NCBI RefSeq assembly: GCF_011038645.2
Contig: NZ_CP064955.1
Location: forward strand, 496,001-560,000
Direction: 5' to 3'
DNA length: 64,000 bases
DNA from: Corynebacterium qintianiae
Lineage (GTDB): Bacteria > Actinomycetota > Actinomycetes > Mycobacteriales > Mycobacteriaceae
Shown: positions 9,010-19,058 of the stretch, piece by piece
Position numbering within the stretch: position 1 is the stretch's first letter
How the letters are laid out: the number at the start of each line of letters is the position of its first letter
The notes under the pieces: generated by a model
What the model was told of the DNA's origin: nothing
Databases searched by the model: none
What the model saw: only the letters and a program-made list of their open reading frames with translations
Position numbers and translations under genes: made by a program

Positions 9010-9615
9010 ATGATTATCGCGGTAGAGGGAATCGACGGGGCCGGCAAGAACACCCTTGTCAGCGACATCAAGGATGAGCTGGGGGCTGAGACGCTGGCGT
9101 TTCCGCGCTACGCGGAGTCGATCCACGCCCAGCTCGCGCAGGACGCTCTGCACGGGCGGATGGGTGATCTCGTCGACTCCGCCCACGGCATGGCGACGAT
9201 GTTCGCGCTCGACAGGGCAGGCGCGAAGCCGCTTCTCGACGTCTACGTCAACGCGCCCGGGAAAATCATCGTCCTGGACCGCTATGTGGCGTCCAACGCG
9301 GCGTACACGACGGCCCGCACGGGCGATGACGCGTCCCTGAAATGGGTGTACGACCTCGAGTTCGGGCGCCTTGCACTGCCGAAACCGGATCTGCAGGTCC
9401 TCGTGGACACCGCGCCTGGTGAGGCGGACCGCAGGGTTCGGCGCCGCGAGGAAGGCGACGGCTCGCGAGTGCGCGACCGTTACGAGCGCGACGCGCAACT
9501 CCAGGAGGACACGTTCTCCGCCTACGTCCGGCTCGCCGAGGAGGGTTGGGCGGGTCGGTGGGTCCGCTCGACCGACGCGGCGGCTATCATCCAAGCCGTT
9601 GAGGACTTACGTTAA
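9010..9615 (+). CDS. tmk: Thymidylate kinase
   Basis: Phosphorylates dTMP to dTDP for DNA synthesis. The 201-residue product shows the P-loop GIDGAGKNT, with Asn after the Lys where most enzymes have Ser or Thr; mycobacterial relatives also vary here. It also has FPRYAES, the DRYVASNAAY (DR[YH]) motif and a lid region with RRREEGDGSRVRDRYE. It sits 6 nt after ahcY and 9 nt before mtrA, the conserved ahcY-tmk-mtrA order of corynebacteria. Confidence 0.93.
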   Translation: MIIAVEGIDGAGKNTLVSDIKDELGAETLAFPRYAESIHAQLAQDALHGRMGDLVDSAHGMATMFALDRAGAKPLLDVYVNAPGKIIVLDRYVASNAAYTTARTGDDASLKWVYDLEFGRLALPKPDLQVLVDTAPGEADRRVRRREEGDGSRVRDRYERDAQLQEDTFSAYVRLAEEGWAGRWVRSTDAAAIIQAVEDLR

Positions 9616-9624
9616 GGAGCCGTC

Positions 9625-10308
9625 ATGACCCCCAGAATTCTTGTCGTCGATGACGACCCAGCTATCAACGAGATGCTCACCATCGTGCTGGAATCGGAAG
9701 GTTTCGAGACGAAGCCGGTCACTGACGGAGCGGAGGCGGTCGGGGCGTTTACCGAGTACGACCCCGATGTGATCCTCCTCGACCTCATGCTCCCCGGCAT
9801 GAACGGCGTGGACATCTGCCGGGAGATCCGCAAGGTCTCATCGGTTCCGATTGTCATGCTGACGGCTAAGACAGACACGGTGGATGTGGTTCTGGGCCTG
9901 GAGTCCGGTGCCGACGACTACATCACGAAGCCCTTCAAGCCGAAGGAGCTCATCGCTCGCATCCGCGCCCGCCTGCGCCGCACCGAGGAGGAGCCGGCTG
10001 AGGTGCTGACCATCGGCGATCTCACCATCGACGTCCCCCAACACATGGTCACCCGCGGCAACGAGGAAATCGCGCTGACGCCCCTGGAGTTCGACCTGCT
10101 TTTGGAAATGGCACGCAAGCCCAACCAAGTTCATGCTCGCGATGAGCTGCTCGAATCGGTGTGGGGTTACCGCAACGCCTCGGACACACGTCTCGTGAAC
10201 GTCCACGTGCAGCGGCTGCGTTCGAAGATCGAGCACGACCCGGAGAACCCGGAGATCATCCTGACTGTCCGCGGTGTGGGCTACAAGACGGGTAAGCCGG
10301 GGGTGTGA
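9625..10308 (+). CDS. mtrA: Two-component response regulator MtrA
   Basis: OmpR/PhoB-type regulator, 227 residues. The receiver domain has the acidic pocket VVDDDP (9-11), phosphoacceptor Asp53 in LLDLMLPG, Thr in MLTAKT and Lys in TKPFKPKE. The C-terminal winged helix ends at HVQRLRSKIE...GVGYKTG. MtrA with MtrB controls cell-wall remodelling, osmoprotection and division genes in actinobacteria. GGAG precedes ATG 9625. Its 3' end abuts or overlaps mtrB. Confidence 0.97.
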   Translation: MTPRILVVDDDPAINEMLTIVLESEGFETKPVTDGAEAVGAFTEYDPDVILLDLMLPGMNGVDICREIRKVSSVPIVMLTAKTDTVDVVLGLESGADDYITKPFKPKELIARIRARLRRTEEEPAEVLTIGDLTIDVPQHMVTRGNEEIALTPLEFDLLLEMARKPNQVHARDELLESVWGYRNASDTRLVNVHVQRLRSKIEHDPENPEIILTVRGVGYKTGKPGV

Positions 10309-11905
10309 GCCGCTGAACACGAACCCAGTTCGGCGTGCGCGGGACGAGATCTCCGAGGCCTGGCGCACATCCCTACAGGTCCGCTTCGTGGGCACGGTCC
10401 TCATCGTGTCCACCCTCGTGATGCTGGTGCTGGGGTTCGCTCTCGCGTCCGTTGTCGCGCAGCGGGTGACCGCGGCCAAAGTGGGTCTTGCCTCGTCGGA
10501 GATCGAGCGGGCGCGGGTGGTGGCAGAGGAGCAGATCGACGGCTCGGGCTCCACGGGTTCGACTCAGACGCGGTTGAACTCCGCGCGGGCGGTGCTGGGG
10601 CAGAGGTCGCAGCAGGACTCCGAGGCGGCGGCGGTGTACGAGCCGGTGCTGCTGCTAGAGAACGCGGACGGATCCCTGACCACGTCCCCTGAGGATTACG
10701 AGATTCCCGAGCGGCTGAGGAACTTCGTCACCGAAGGCAACGTCGCCTACCAGTTCCACGAGGCAACAAGGTCCGACGGTTCGAGTTACAAGGCCCTCAT
10801 CGTCGGCAGCCCAACAAGTTCCGACATTCCCGGCCTGCAGGTCTACTTGGTCATGAGTATGGAGGGCGAGGCGTCGACACTCGCTCTCATGCGCGGCATT
10901 CTCGTTTCCGCGATCCTGGTCGTGGTGGTTCTCCTCGTGGGTATCGCCTGGCTCGCCTCGCAGCAGATTGTGGCGCCGGTGCGCTCCGCGTCCCGCACGG
11001 CGGAGCGGTTCGCGGCGGGCCACCTCCGCGAGCGGATGCCGGTTGACGGGGAGGATGAAATGGCGGTCCTGGCTCTGTCGTTCAACGATATGGCGGACAA
11101 GCTGTCACGGCAGATTACCCAGCTCGAGGAGTACGGTGACCTCCAGCGCCAGTTCACATCCGACGTGTCGCACGAGTTGCGAACACCGCTGACGACCGTG
11201 CGCATGGCCGCAGACATGATCGCCTCTGAGCAGGAGAGTCTGGAGCCCCACACCAAGCGCGCGTCCCAGCTGATGACTCGCGAGCTTGACCGCTTTGAGG
11301 CGCTTTTGGGGGATTTGCTTGAGATCTCCCGCCATGACGCTGGCGTAGCGGATTTGTCGCCTGCGCAGTTGGACGTTCGGGTCCCGATCACGTCGGCGTG
11401 GCAACAGACCCGCCACCTCGCCGAGGAGCTCGACGTCGAGGTGCGGTTCCTCCTTCCCGATGAGCCCGTGACAATCGAGGGTGACTCCCGGCGGATTGAG
11501 CGGGTTGTCCGCAATCTCGTTGCCAACGCCGTCGATCACTCTGAGGGCAATCCCGTGACGGTGGAGCTCACTTCCAACGCTGAGGCAGTCGCTATCACGG
11601 TGACCGATGAAGGGATCGGTCTCAAACCAGGGCAGGAGGAGTTGGTGTTCAATCGCTTCTGGCGGGCGGACAAGTCACGCAAGCGCCACTCGGGCGGCAC
11701 CGGCCTCGGTCTGGCGATTGCGCGGGAGGACGCGCTGCTGCACAAGGGAACGCTGGACGCGGCGGGCACGCCCGGCGTCGGTTCGCAGTTCCGCCTCGTG
11801 CTTCCACGCGACCCACGCAAAGGATTTTCCAATGCCCCGGTGGAATTGAAAGCGCCGACGGCGCGCAGCGAGAAAGGGGCGAGCCATGCGCACGCGGAAC
11901 AGTAG
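10274..11905 (+). CDS. mtrB: Sensor histidine kinase MtrB
   Basis: Membrane kinase partner of MtrA. Order: cytoplasmic N-terminus; TM1 (LIVSTLVMLVLGFALASVVA); extracytoplasmic sensor domain of about 150 residues; TM2 (GILVSAILVVVVLLVGIAWL); HAMP; HisKA with the phosphorylated His in SDVSHELRTPLTT; and HATPase with the N-box NLVANAVDH, a G1-type DEGIGL and GGTGLGLAI. The start is uncertain: GTG 10274 overlaps mtrA by 35 nt and has no ribosome-binding site, whereas CTG 10313 has GGGGGT about 8 nt upstream and follows the mtrA stop. No ATG lies between them and TM1. Confidence 0.93.
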   Translation: MWATRRVSRGCEPLNTNPVRRARDEISEAWRTSLQVRFVGTVLIVSTLVMLVLGFALASVVAQRVTAAKVGLASSEIERARVVAEEQIDGSGSTGSTQTRLNSARAVLGQRSQQDSEAAAVYEPVLLLENADGSLTTSPEDYEIPERLRNFVTEGNVAYQFHEATRSDGSSYKALIVGSPTSSDIPGLQVYLVMSMEGEASTLALMRGILVSAILVVVVLLVGIAWLASQQIVAPVRSASRTAERFAAGHLRERMPVDGEDEMAVLALSFNDMADKLSRQITQLEEYGDLQRQFTSDVSHELRTPLTTVRMAADMIASEQESLEPHTKRASQLMTRELDRFEALLGDLLEISRHDAGVADLSPAQLDVRVPITSAWQQTRHLAEELDVEVRFLLPDEPVTIEGDSRRIERVVRNLVANAVDHSEGNPVTVELTSNAEAVAITVTDEGIGLKPGQEELVFNRFWRADKSRKRHSGGTGLGLAIAREDALLHKGTLDAAGTPGVGSQFRLVLPRDPRKGFSNAPVELKAPTARSEKGASHAHAEQ

Positions 11906-13601
11906 GGCAAGTCGGGTGATGTCGCTGGCGGTAGCGCTGACGACCTCAGCACTGCTCACCTCGTGCGCATCGCTGCCAACCGATTCCGCCCCCCAAGTAA
12001 TCCGCAAGTTCGACGCGCCCACCCAGGCGATCTCGGACATCACCCCGGCTCCGGACAGTGACCCGGACCTGTTGCTGCGAGACTTTTTCGCCGCCTCCGC
12101 GGTGCCCGCATCCAACTACGAGGGCGCCAGGAGCTTTTTGACGGAGCAGGCGCGCCAGGCGTGGGACCCCAATGCCTCGACGATAGTGGTGGACCGCATC
12201 AGCATGAACACGCTTGCCGACGGCGGGGCCACCCAGAGCTTCAACGTTCAAGGCAACGTCATCGGGGAGCTGCGGCCGGGCGGTGCGTTCGTGCCCGCGC
12301 GACAGGGATACGAGGCCACGATGGAGGTGGAGCGGGTTGACGGCCAGTGGCGCATCTCTTCGCTCCCTGCCGGATCAGTGATCGAGCGTACGGAGCTGCG
12401 GAACAGGTATCAGCCGTACAACCTGTACTTCTACGACCGCAGCGGCGAGGAGCTGGTTCCTGACCGCCGGTGGGTGTACGCGGGTCGAGACTCGTTGGAG
12501 ACCGCGTTGATCACGCTGTTGCTCCACGGCCCGTCGGAGCGCGTCCGCTCGGCCCTGAAGTTCGACCTCCCGGCGGAAGCGGCCTATACAGGAATCGAGG
12601 ACGGTGCCTACACGTTCACGGGGCTGAGCACTCTGGGAGAGGAGGAACGCTTGCGCTTCGCCTCCCAGCTGGTGTGGACGCTGGCTGGGGCAGGCATCAA
12701 CGGCCCGATCGCTATCGAGGCGGACGGCGACCCGCTCGTGCCGGGGGTGGAGAGTTTCAACCGGGACGATTTCGCAGCGAGCAGCCCGTTGGTGGAGTCG
12801 GTGGGTGATTCCAGCTTTTACACTCTCGCGAACGGGCGGTTGTTCTCCGTGGCGGACGAGACGGCGCAACCGATGGACGGCCGCGTGGCCGAGCAGGGGA
12901 ACATTGTCGCGGCGGATGTCAGTAATTCGGGCAACTACGCGATTGTGACGGGCGCGGAGGGTGACCAGACTTTCCGGGCCGGCGCGTTCGACCAGGGGGC
13001 GAAAGAAGTTCTCCAGGCGGACACCTTCACTCGCCCCACTTTCGAGAGCAACGATTCAGGAATCTGGGTTGTGGCCGACGGGCGGCGCGTCACCCGCTCG
13101 GTGCGCTCCGCCTCAGGCGACTTCACGACGTCGGAGGTCCCCGTCGACTTGCCGGAAGGGGTCGACGGAAGTATTTCAGTCCTGCGCCTGTCGAGCACTG
13201 GCGTTCGTGTCGTCATGGTCATCGAAGGCACGGTCTACACCGGCATCGTCGAGCAGTACGGCAACGGAGAGCGCAAGGTGGTCAACGTGCTGGAGTACGC
13301 CCCCGATTTGGCGGGCAGCGTGATTTCGGCGGACTGGCAGCCCGACGGTTCCATCGTCGTGGGCACGAGCAACCCGGGCTCGCCGGTGGTTCGGGTGGAG
13401 CAGGATGGCTCGGGCACGACCGGCAAACCGATCGGCAACATCACGGCGCCCGTTGTAGCAGTCGCCTCTGGTGTGGGCATGGTCTATGCGACCGACGCGA
13501 ACGCGATCCTGCAGATGCCGGCGGGAGCAAACGACGTTTCTAACTGGCGTGAGGTCCCCGGCCTCCAGGGTGTGCGGTCCGTGCCCATCGTGGCCCGGTA
13601 A
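11886..13601 (+). CDS. lpqB: Lipoprotein LpqB
   Basis: 571-residue lipoprotein that interacts with the MtrB sensor in relatives and modulates MtrAB signalling. The signal peptide ends in the lipobox LLTSC (Cys27 predicted lipidated). A GerMN domain follows (roughly residues 190-300, around the LVPDRRWVYAG and TALITLLLHGPS segments), then a beta-propeller-like C-terminal half. It overlaps the mtrB 3' end by 20 nt, indicating translational coupling, which is the conserved mtrA-mtrB-lpqB arrangement. Confidence 0.95.
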   Translation: MRTRNSRASRVMSLAVALTTSALLTSCASLPTDSAPQVIRKFDAPTQAISDITPAPDSDPDLLLRDFFAASAVPASNYEGARSFLTEQARQAWDPNASTIVVDRISMNTLADGGATQSFNVQGNVIGELRPGGAFVPARQGYEATMEVERVDGQWRISSLPAGSVIERTELRNRYQPYNLYFYDRSGEELVPDRRWVYAGRDSLETALITLLLHGPSERVRSALKFDLPAEAAYTGIEDGAYTFTGLSTLGEEERLRFASQLVWTLAGAGINGPIAIEADGDPLVPGVESFNRDDFAASSPLVESVGDSSFYTLANGRLFSVADETAQPMDGRVAEQGNIVAADVSNSGNYAIVTGAEGDQTFRAGAFDQGAKEVLQADTFTRPTFESNDSGIWVVADGRRVTRSVRSASGDFTTSEVPVDLPEGVDGSISVLRLSSTGVRVVMVIEGTVYTGIVEQYGNGERKVVNVLEYAPDLAGSVISADWQPDGSIVVGTSNPGSPVVRVEQDGSGTTGKPIGNITAPVVAVASGVGMVYATDANAILQMPAGANDVSNWREVPGLQGVRSVPIVAR

Positions 13602-13614
13602 CCTCGGCGGGCCG

Positions 13615-14220
13615 ATGCTGGAACTGATCCTCCCCCGCAGGTGCGCCGGGTGCGGTGAGGCGGGATTGATGCTCTGCGCCCGCTGTGTACGGCAGCTCGC
13701 CGGCGTGCCCTTCCGGGTCACCTCTCCTGTTGACACCCTGGTACCGGTGTTCTCCATGGGCCCGTACGCGGGTGCGCACCGCGGGATCGTCCTCGCCATG
13801 AAGGAGCGGGGCAACCTCGCCGTCCGGGCGTACGCTGGCTCGCTTCTCGACGCCGCCCTGGCGCATCTTGAGGCCCGCGGCGAGATCCCGGAGGGGGCGG
13901 GGCTGGTGCCGGCGCCGACCCGGGCGGCGTCCGCACGCGCCCGCGGCGGCGACCCAGTGGAGGCGGTGTGCAGGAACGCGGGACGCACGACGCACGCTGT
14001 TCTCCGCCTGTCGCACGCGGCCCGCGACCAGTCGGAGCTCAGCGCGGCAGACCGGCGCGCCAACCTGGCGGGTCGTGTGCAGTGCACAGGTGTGCCGCCG
14101 GGGAGTGTCGTGGTGGTGGACGATGTGGTGACGACGGGGTCGACGTTGCACGCGAGCGTCGCAAAGCTTCTTGCGCTGGGTGCGGATGTCCGCGCCTGCG
14201 TCACACTCTGCGCAGCTTGA
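13615..14220 (+). CDS. comF: ComF-family phosphoribosyltransferase-like protein
   Basis: 201 residues from ATG 13615, which follows the lpqB stop by 13 nt. The N-terminal zinc-ribbon is visible as RRCAGCGEAG and LCARCVR. The C-terminal type I PRTase domain has the PRPP-binding loop VVVVDDVVTTGST. ComF proteins act in DNA uptake in naturally competent bacteria; the role in actinobacteria is not established. The longer open frame from 13471 overlaps lpqB and is not needed. Confidence 0.88.
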   Translation: MLELILPRRCAGCGEAGLMLCARCVRQLAGVPFRVTSPVDTLVPVFSMGPYAGAHRGIVLAMKERGNLAVRAYAGSLLDAALAHLEARGEIPEGAGLVPAPTRAASARARGGDPVEAVCRNAGRTTHAVLRLSHAARDQSELSAADRRANLAGRVQCTGVPPGSVVVVDDVVTTGSTLHASVAKLLALGADVRACVTLCAA

Positions 14221-14311
14221 CAGGAAGTTGGCGGGACTTTCGGCCCGAATGGTTATGACCACTTGTATAGTGGGTTGTAGACCCCGTTTCTACTAGTAAG
14301 GGAGGAAGCAG

Positions 14312-14986
14312 ATGACCTCTGCAGAGCACAACGACGTTTTGAGCCCGGAGGCCCAGGTGACCATCACCGGCCGCAACGTCGAGGTCCCTGAGCACTTCCA
14401 GGATCGCGTCAACGCCAAGCTGGCCAAGATCGAGAAGCTTGACCCGACGCTGAACTTCTTCCACGTGGAGCTCAAGCACGAGCCGAACCCGCGCCGCGAG
14501 GCACAGGCGCAGCGCATCCAGATCACCGCCACCGGCAAGGGCCACCTCGCCCGCGCCGAGGCGAAAGAGGATAGCTTCTACGCCGCACTGGAGTCCGCCG
14601 TCGGCAAGCTGGAGCGTTCCCTGCGCAAGGTGAAGGTCCGCCGCGAAATTTCGCGTTCCGGCCACCGGGCGCCGAAGTCCGCAGGCCAGATCGCCGCGGA
14701 GCTCGAGGCCGAGGCTCGCGAGGCGCGCGCCACCGAGGGAGGCCAGTTCGAAGTCGACCCGTACGCAGATAAAATTGAGGACGCACAGCCGGGCCAGGTC
14801 GTGCGCCGCAAGGAGCACCCCGCCACTCCCAAGAGCGTAGACGACGCCCTCTCCGAAATGGAGCTTGTCGGTCACGACTTCTACCTGTTCATCGACTCCG
14901 AGACCAACCGCCCGTCCGTGGTATACCGCCGCCACGCCTTTGACTACGGTTTGATCTCCCTCGTCGAGACCGAAGAGACCGAGTAA
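14312..14986 (+). CDS. hpf: Ribosome hibernation-promoting factor, long form
   Basis: 224-residue long HPF. The N-terminal S30AE/YfiA domain (about 8-110: VTITGRNVEVPEHFQDRV) binds the 30S decoding region. A linker leads to the C-terminal dimerisation domain (about 165-224: VRRKEHPATPKSVDDALSEMELVGHDFYLF), which promotes 100S formation in stationary phase. GGGAGGAAGC precedes ATG 14312, and TATAGT at 14266-14271 may be the -10. A strong terminator follows, so it is probably monocistronic. Position between comF and secA is conserved in mycolata. Confidence 0.95.
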   Translation: MTSAEHNDVLSPEAQVTITGRNVEVPEHFQDRVNAKLAKIEKLDPTLNFFHVELKHEPNPRREAQAQRIQITATGKGHLARAEAKEDSFYAALESAVGKLERSLRKVKVRREISRSGHRAPKSAGQIAAELEAEAREARATEGGQFEVDPYADKIEDAQPGQVVRRKEHPATPKSVDDALSEMELVGHDFYLFIDSETNRPSVVYRRHAFDYGLISLVETEETE

Positions 14987-15000
14987 ACCCCATCCCTGAA

Positions 15001-15040
15001 TCGCCGCCCGCAGATTGACCGCCGCGGGCGGCGATTCATT
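15001..15040 (+). terminator. Rho-independent terminator after hpf
   Basis: Perfect 11-bp stem (15001-15011 with 15024-15034) around a 12-nt loop, followed by TTCATT. It separates hpf from secA. Confidence 0.8.
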
Positions 15041-15135
15041 CCGCTCAACACCTGTCATCGGGACTGCGTCGCTCGTGTGCGTACAATGGCGGGTTGGTAG
15101 CACAATCACTCACCGAAACGAAGGGCTCCACGCAC

Positions 15136-17679
15136 GTGTTTGGACTTTCCAAGCTTCTCCGCGCCGGAGAAGGCCGCACTGTCAAGCGCCTCAGCAAGAT
15201 GGCCGACCAGGTCATCGCGCTGGAGGACGACTACGCCAACCTCAGCGACGCTGAACTGAAGGCCAAAACGGCGGAGTTCCGCAAGCTCCTGGCGGACGGC
15301 TCGAGCTTGGACGACATTCTCCTCGACGCTTTCGCGACGGCCCGCGAGGCGTCGTGGCGCGTCCTGGGGCAGAAGCACTACAAAGTTCAGGTCATGGGTG
15401 GCGCGGCGTTGCACTTCGGCTCTGTCGCCGAGATGAAGACCGGTGAGGGCAAAACTCTGACCTCGGTTCTTCCGGCGTACCTCAACGGGCTGTCGGGCAA
15501 GGGCGTCCACATCGTCACCGTCAACGATTACCTAGCGAAGCGCGACGCCGAGATGATGGGTCGCGTCCACCACTTCCTTGGCCTCGAGGTGGGCGTCATT
15601 CTTTCCGAGATGCGACCGCCCGAACGCAAGAAGGCGTACTCAGCCGACATCACCTACGGCACCAACAACGAGCTCGGCTTCGACTACCTGCGCGACAACA
15701 TGACCCGCTCCACGGCGGACATGGTGCAGCGGGGCCACAACTTCGCCATCGTGGACGAGGTCGACTCGATTCTTATCGACGAAGCCCGCACCCCGCTCAT
15801 CATCTCCGGCCCCGTGGACGGTTCCAGCCAGTTCTTCAGCGTGTTCGCGCAGCTCGCCCCGCGCATGCGCGAGGGCGTCCACTACGAAGTGGACAAGCGC
15901 AAGCGCACCATCGGAGTCACCGAGGAAGGCGTGGAGTATGTCGAGGATCAGCTCGGTATCGACAACCTCTACGCCCCCGAGCATTCCCAGCTGGTGTCCT
16001 ACCTGAATAACGCCATCAAGGCGAAGGAGCTCTTCGAGCGCGACAAGGACTACATCATCCGCAAGGGTGAGGTGCTCATCGTGGACAGTTTCACGGGTCG
16101 CGTTCTCGCCGGCCGCCGCTACAACGAGGGCATGCACCAGGCCATCGAGGCCAAGGAGAACGTGGAGATCAAGAACGAGAACCAGACTCTGGCGACCGTG
16201 ACTCTGCAGAACTACTTCCGCCTCTACGACAAGCTCGCGGGCATGACGGGTACCGCGGAGACGGAGGCGGCCGAGCTGCACCAGATTTACGGCCTCGACG
16301 TGGTGGCGATCCCGCCGAACAAGCCGAACCAGCGCGTCGACCGCGACGACTTGGTGTACAAGACCCAGGAGGCGAAGTTCGCCGCCGTAGCGGATGACAT
16401 CGCGGAACATGTCGAGAACGGTCAGCCGGTGCTGGTGGGCACCACCTCTGTCGAGCGTTCCGAGTACCTCTCGCAGCTGCTGACCCGCAAAGGGGTCAAG
16501 CACAACGTGCTCAACGCGAAGCACCACGAGGAGGAGGGGCGCATCATCGCCGAGGCGGGCCTGCCCGGCAAGGTGACGGTGTCCACTAACATGGCCGGCC
16601 GCGGCACGGACATCGTGCTCGGTGGCAACCCCGAGGTGTTGCTCGACGCACGGTTGCAGGAGCAGGGCCTTGACCCCTTCGAGGACGAGGAGCGCTACCA
16701 GGAGGCGTGGAACGAGCAGCTCCCGAAGGCGCGCGAGCGCTCCAAGCAGCTCGGTGACGAAGTCCGCGACGCGGGCGGCCTCTACGTCATCGGCACCGAG
16801 CGCCACGAGTCCCGCCGCATCGACAACCAGCTCCGAGGCCGTTCCGGCCGCCAGGGCGACCCGGGCGAGACCCGCTTCTACCTCTCCATGCGCGACGAGT
16901 TGATGGTCCGCTTCGTCGGACAGTCAATGGAGAACATGATGAATCGCCTGAACGTGCCCGACAACGTGCCGATCGAGGCGAAGATGGTCTCCAACGCCAT
17001 CAAGGGCGCACAGAGCCAGGTGGAAAACCAGAACTTCGAGATGCGCAAGAACGTGCTGAAGTACGACGAGGTCCTCAACGAGCAGCGCAAGGTGGTTTAC
17101 CGTGAGCGCCAAGAGATCCTCGGCGCGAAGGACATCAAAGAGCAGGTCCGCCGCATGATCACAGACACCGTCGGCGCGTACGTCGACGGCGCGACTGCGG
17201 AGGGGTACGTGGAGGACTGGGACCTCGAGGAGCTGTGGAGCGCGCTCGATTCGCTGTACGGCCCGACCGTCTCCCCGCAGGAGTTAATCGACGGGTCGGA
17301 GTACGGCCGCCCCGGTGAGCTGTCTGCCGTCCAGCTCCGCGAGGCACTCGTCGAGGACGCCCAGTCGCAGTACGACAAGCTCGAGGACAACGTGTCCGCA
17401 ATCGGCGGAGAGGCGCAGATGCGCAACGTTGAGCGCATGGTGATCCTCCCGATCATCGACGCGAAATGGCGCGAGCACCTCTACGAGATGGATTACCTCA
17501 AGGAGGGCATCGGCCTGCGTGCGATGGCGCAGCGCGACCCGCTGGTGGAGTACCAGAAGGAGGGTGGCGACATGTTCCACGCGATGGAGGAGGCCGTCCA
17601 AGAGGAGACGGTCCGCCAGCTATTCATGATGCGCAAACAGTTCGAGCAGCAGCCTGGTTCGGAGACCGCCTCGGTCTAG
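15136..17679 (+). CDS. secA: Preprotein translocase ATPase SecA
   Basis: Motor of the SecYEG channel. The 847-residue product has the MKTGEGKT Walker [17 protein letters not shown] (DEVD Walker B and following motif), the preprotein cross-linking domain, [27 protein letters not shown] and the helical wing/scaffold. The C-terminus lacks the zinc-binding SecB site, as expected in actinobacteria. GTG 15136 starts the conserved N-terminus [14 protein letters not shown]; the extra upstream residues from 15094 are not conserved-looking. TACAAT at 15082-15087 is a possible -10. It is the SecA1 housekeeping paralogue by position. Confidence 0.97.
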   Translation: MFGLSKLLRAGEGRTVKRLSKMADQVIALEDDYANLSDAELKAKTAEFRKLLADGSSLDDILLDAFATAREASWRVLGQKHYKVQVMGGAALHFGSVAEMKTGEGKTLTSVLPAYLNGLSGKGVHIVTVNDYLAKRDAEMMGRVHHFLGLEVGVILSEMRPPERKKAYSADITYGTNNELGFDYLRDNMTRSTADMVQRGHNFAIVDEVDSILIDEARTPLIISGPVDGSSQFFSVFAQLAPRMREGVHYEVDKRKRTIGVTEEGVEYVEDQLGIDNLYAPEHSQLVSYLNNAIKAKELFERDKDYIIRKGEVLIVDSFTGRVLAGRRYNEGMHQAIEAKENVEIKNENQTLATVTLQNYFRLYDKLAGMTGTAETEAAELHQIYGLDVVAIPPNKPNQRVDRDDLVYKTQEAKFAAVADDIAEHVENGQPVLVGTTSVERSEYLSQLLTRKGVKHNVLNAKHHEEEGRIIAEAGLPGKVTVSTNMAGRGTDIVLGGNPEVLLDARLQEQGLDPFEDEERYQEAWNEQLPKARERSKQLGDEVRDAGGLYVIGTERHESRRIDNQLRGRSGRQGDPGETRFYLSMRDELMVRFVGQSMENMMNRLNVPDNVPIEAKMVSNAIKGAQSQVENQNFEMRKNVLKYDEVLNEQRKVVYRERQEILGAKDIKEQVRRMITDTVGAYVDGATAEGYVEDWDLEELWSALDSLYGPTVSPQELIDGSEYGRPGELSAVQLREALVEDAQSQYDKLEDNVSAIGGEAQMRNVERMVILPIIDAKWREHLYEMDYLKEGIGLRAMAQRDPLVEYQKEGGDMFHAMEEAVQEETVRQLFMMRKQFEQQPGSETASV

Positions 17680-18041
17680 AGGACTTTGAACGAGACCAGG
17701 CGGGCGTTGTTGATGCGCGCGACGTAGCCAAAGCGCCGCCCGCCGACGTCGACCGTGCCAAACAGCTCTCCGCCTTCGCGGGCGTGGCAGGTGACGATGC
17801 GCACGGGCCCGCGCACCGCCTGGGAACGGCGCCTCGCGTTCACATGGTTGCGCACCCCGAGTGCGTAGAGCTTCGACTTGAGGGATGCGGCGTCCCGCGC
17901 CCCGAAGGCGGCGTCGAGAGCCCCGCGGACGAGCGGTGAGACCGTCGCGGTGGGTTCGGCCCGGTTTTGCGGACGGGCCGATGGCCGGTCGCGCGGCACG
18001 AGCACGTGCATGTACTGGTGCCCGGGCACTGGGTAATACAC
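17676..18041 (-). CDS. Rv3235-family protein (DUF6459-like)
   Basis: 121 residues from GTG 18041, chosen because AGGAGG stands 4 nt upstream on the minus strand; longer frames lack a site. It has a basic Arg/Pro-rich N-terminus, then a conserved domain with a [14 protein letters not shown] segment, and ends in [33 protein letters not shown], which matches the small actinobacterial family found beside secA1. Function unknown. Its 3' end overlaps that of secA by 4 nt (convergent). Confidence 0.7.
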   Translation of the reverse strand: MYYPVPGHQYMHVLVPRDRPSARPQNRAEPTATVSPLVRGALDAAFGARDAASLKSKLYALGVRNHVNARRRSQAVRGPVRIVTCHAREGGELFGTVDVGGRRFGYVARINNARLVSFKVL

Positions 18042-18150
18042 GGATCCTCCTAGCGAGCATTCTTGTTGGGTAGGATTGTGGCACGATCGCGCAGTAGGAG
18101 CGCCATGCCTGGCGCGCAATAAAGTACGCAGAAAGAGGGTTGAAAACCTG

Positions 18151-18564
18151 ATGCAGGGACTCATCATCGACTACGCCGGAGTTCTCGACACCGATGCGGA
18201 AGATCAGCGCCGCTGGCGTGAGTTGATCGACACGGTTAAGGAGACCGGCATCAAGACGGCGATCCTCTCCAACGCGGACGGCGACGGGCGAGAGGCGGAG
18301 AACATCCGCGAGTGGGAGTTCCGCGGCGATGTCGACGCCGTCATTCTTTCCGGCGAGGTCGGCGCGGAAAAGCCCGAGCGTGCGGCGTTCCAGGCGGCAG
18401 CGGATGCCATGGATCTGCCCCTGATCGACTGCGTGGTGATCGACGACGACATCATGAACGTGCGCGGGGCGGTGGAAAACGGGATGATCGGTATTCTGCA
18501 CACCGCGTTCGAGCGCACCGCAGTCGAAATTCAGTCATTGTTCGACATCGAGGACGAATTCTAG
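18151..18564 (+). CDS. HAD-superfamily hydrolase-like protein
   Basis: 137 residues. HAD motif I reads DYAGVLD, with the nucleophile Asp present but the usual general-acid Asp two residues on replaced by Ala. Motif II is LSNADG, motif III a Lys in GAEKPE, and motif IV VIDDDIMN. The small size means the cap domain is minimal. The missing second Asp is seen in dehalogenase-like branches and suggests non-phosphatase chemistry or a degenerate enzyme. The downstream gene starts within its stop codon (TAGTG), so the two are translationally coupled. Confidence 0.75.
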   Translation: MQGLIIDYAGVLDTDAEDQRRWRELIDTVKETGIKTAILSNADGDGREAENIREWEFRGDVDAVILSGEVGAEKPERAAFQAAADAMDLPLIDCVVIDDDIMNVRGAVENGMIGILHTAFERTAVEIQSLFDIEDEF

Positions 18565-19058
18565 TGCGCGTCTACATCCCGGCGACGTTCTCCATGCTCG
18601 CGTCGCTCAAGGACAATGGCGTCCTCCACGCGCGCAACGGGTGGGGTTTCGCTGCGACTCCGCAGTTGTCGGAGTTCTATACCTCCGGAGATCAGGAAGA
18701 AATCGAGGCGATAGCGTTCGATGACGCCGCATTGGCGTCGATACGCTTGCTCGCGATCGGGGGTGAGGAGCAGTTCCCGCACCGCCGGGTGGTTGTCTCC
18801 GCGGACGTGGACGCGACGGGGGAGCCAGACATGGGAGAGTCCGTGGTCCGGGTTTCCGGCCCCGTCGAGCTCAAGGATGTCGCGGCGCTGCACGTTGATG
18901 TCGCGGAGGCAGAGGAAGCGACCGCCAAGGCGATCGAGCAGATTGACGCCGCCGATTTGGGGGATGAGGACGCCGAGTTGGCCGTGGGCGATGCCCAGGA
19001 CAATTACATGGCCTTCTACGATCCCAGCGAATTACCGTTCCTCATCGAGCTGCTTTAG
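18564..19058 (+). CDS. DUF6912 family protein
   Basis: 164 residues beginning VRVYIPATFSMLASL, the opening typical of a conserved actinobacterial family of unknown function found near secA1 and rsgA. The ending DAQDNYMAFYDPSELPFLIELL is also family-like. GTG 18564 shares one base with the preceding TAG. The 3' end overlaps rsgA on the other strand by 27 nt. Confidence 0.75.
   Translation: MRVYIPATFSMLASLKDNGVLHARNGWGFAATPQLSEFYTSGDQEEIEAIAFDDAALASIRLLAIGGEEQFPHRRVVVSADVDATGEPDMGESVVRVSGPVELKDVAALHVDVAEAEEATAKAIEQIDAADLGDEDAELAVGDAQDNYMAFYDPSELPFLIELL

Noticed and set aside
15640..16806. 388-residue open frame antisense to secA
   Set aside because: It lies wholly under the conserved SecA motor; the composition (Leu/Val/Asp/His rich) is the usual antisense shadow of a high-GC gene, with no domain and no start signals.
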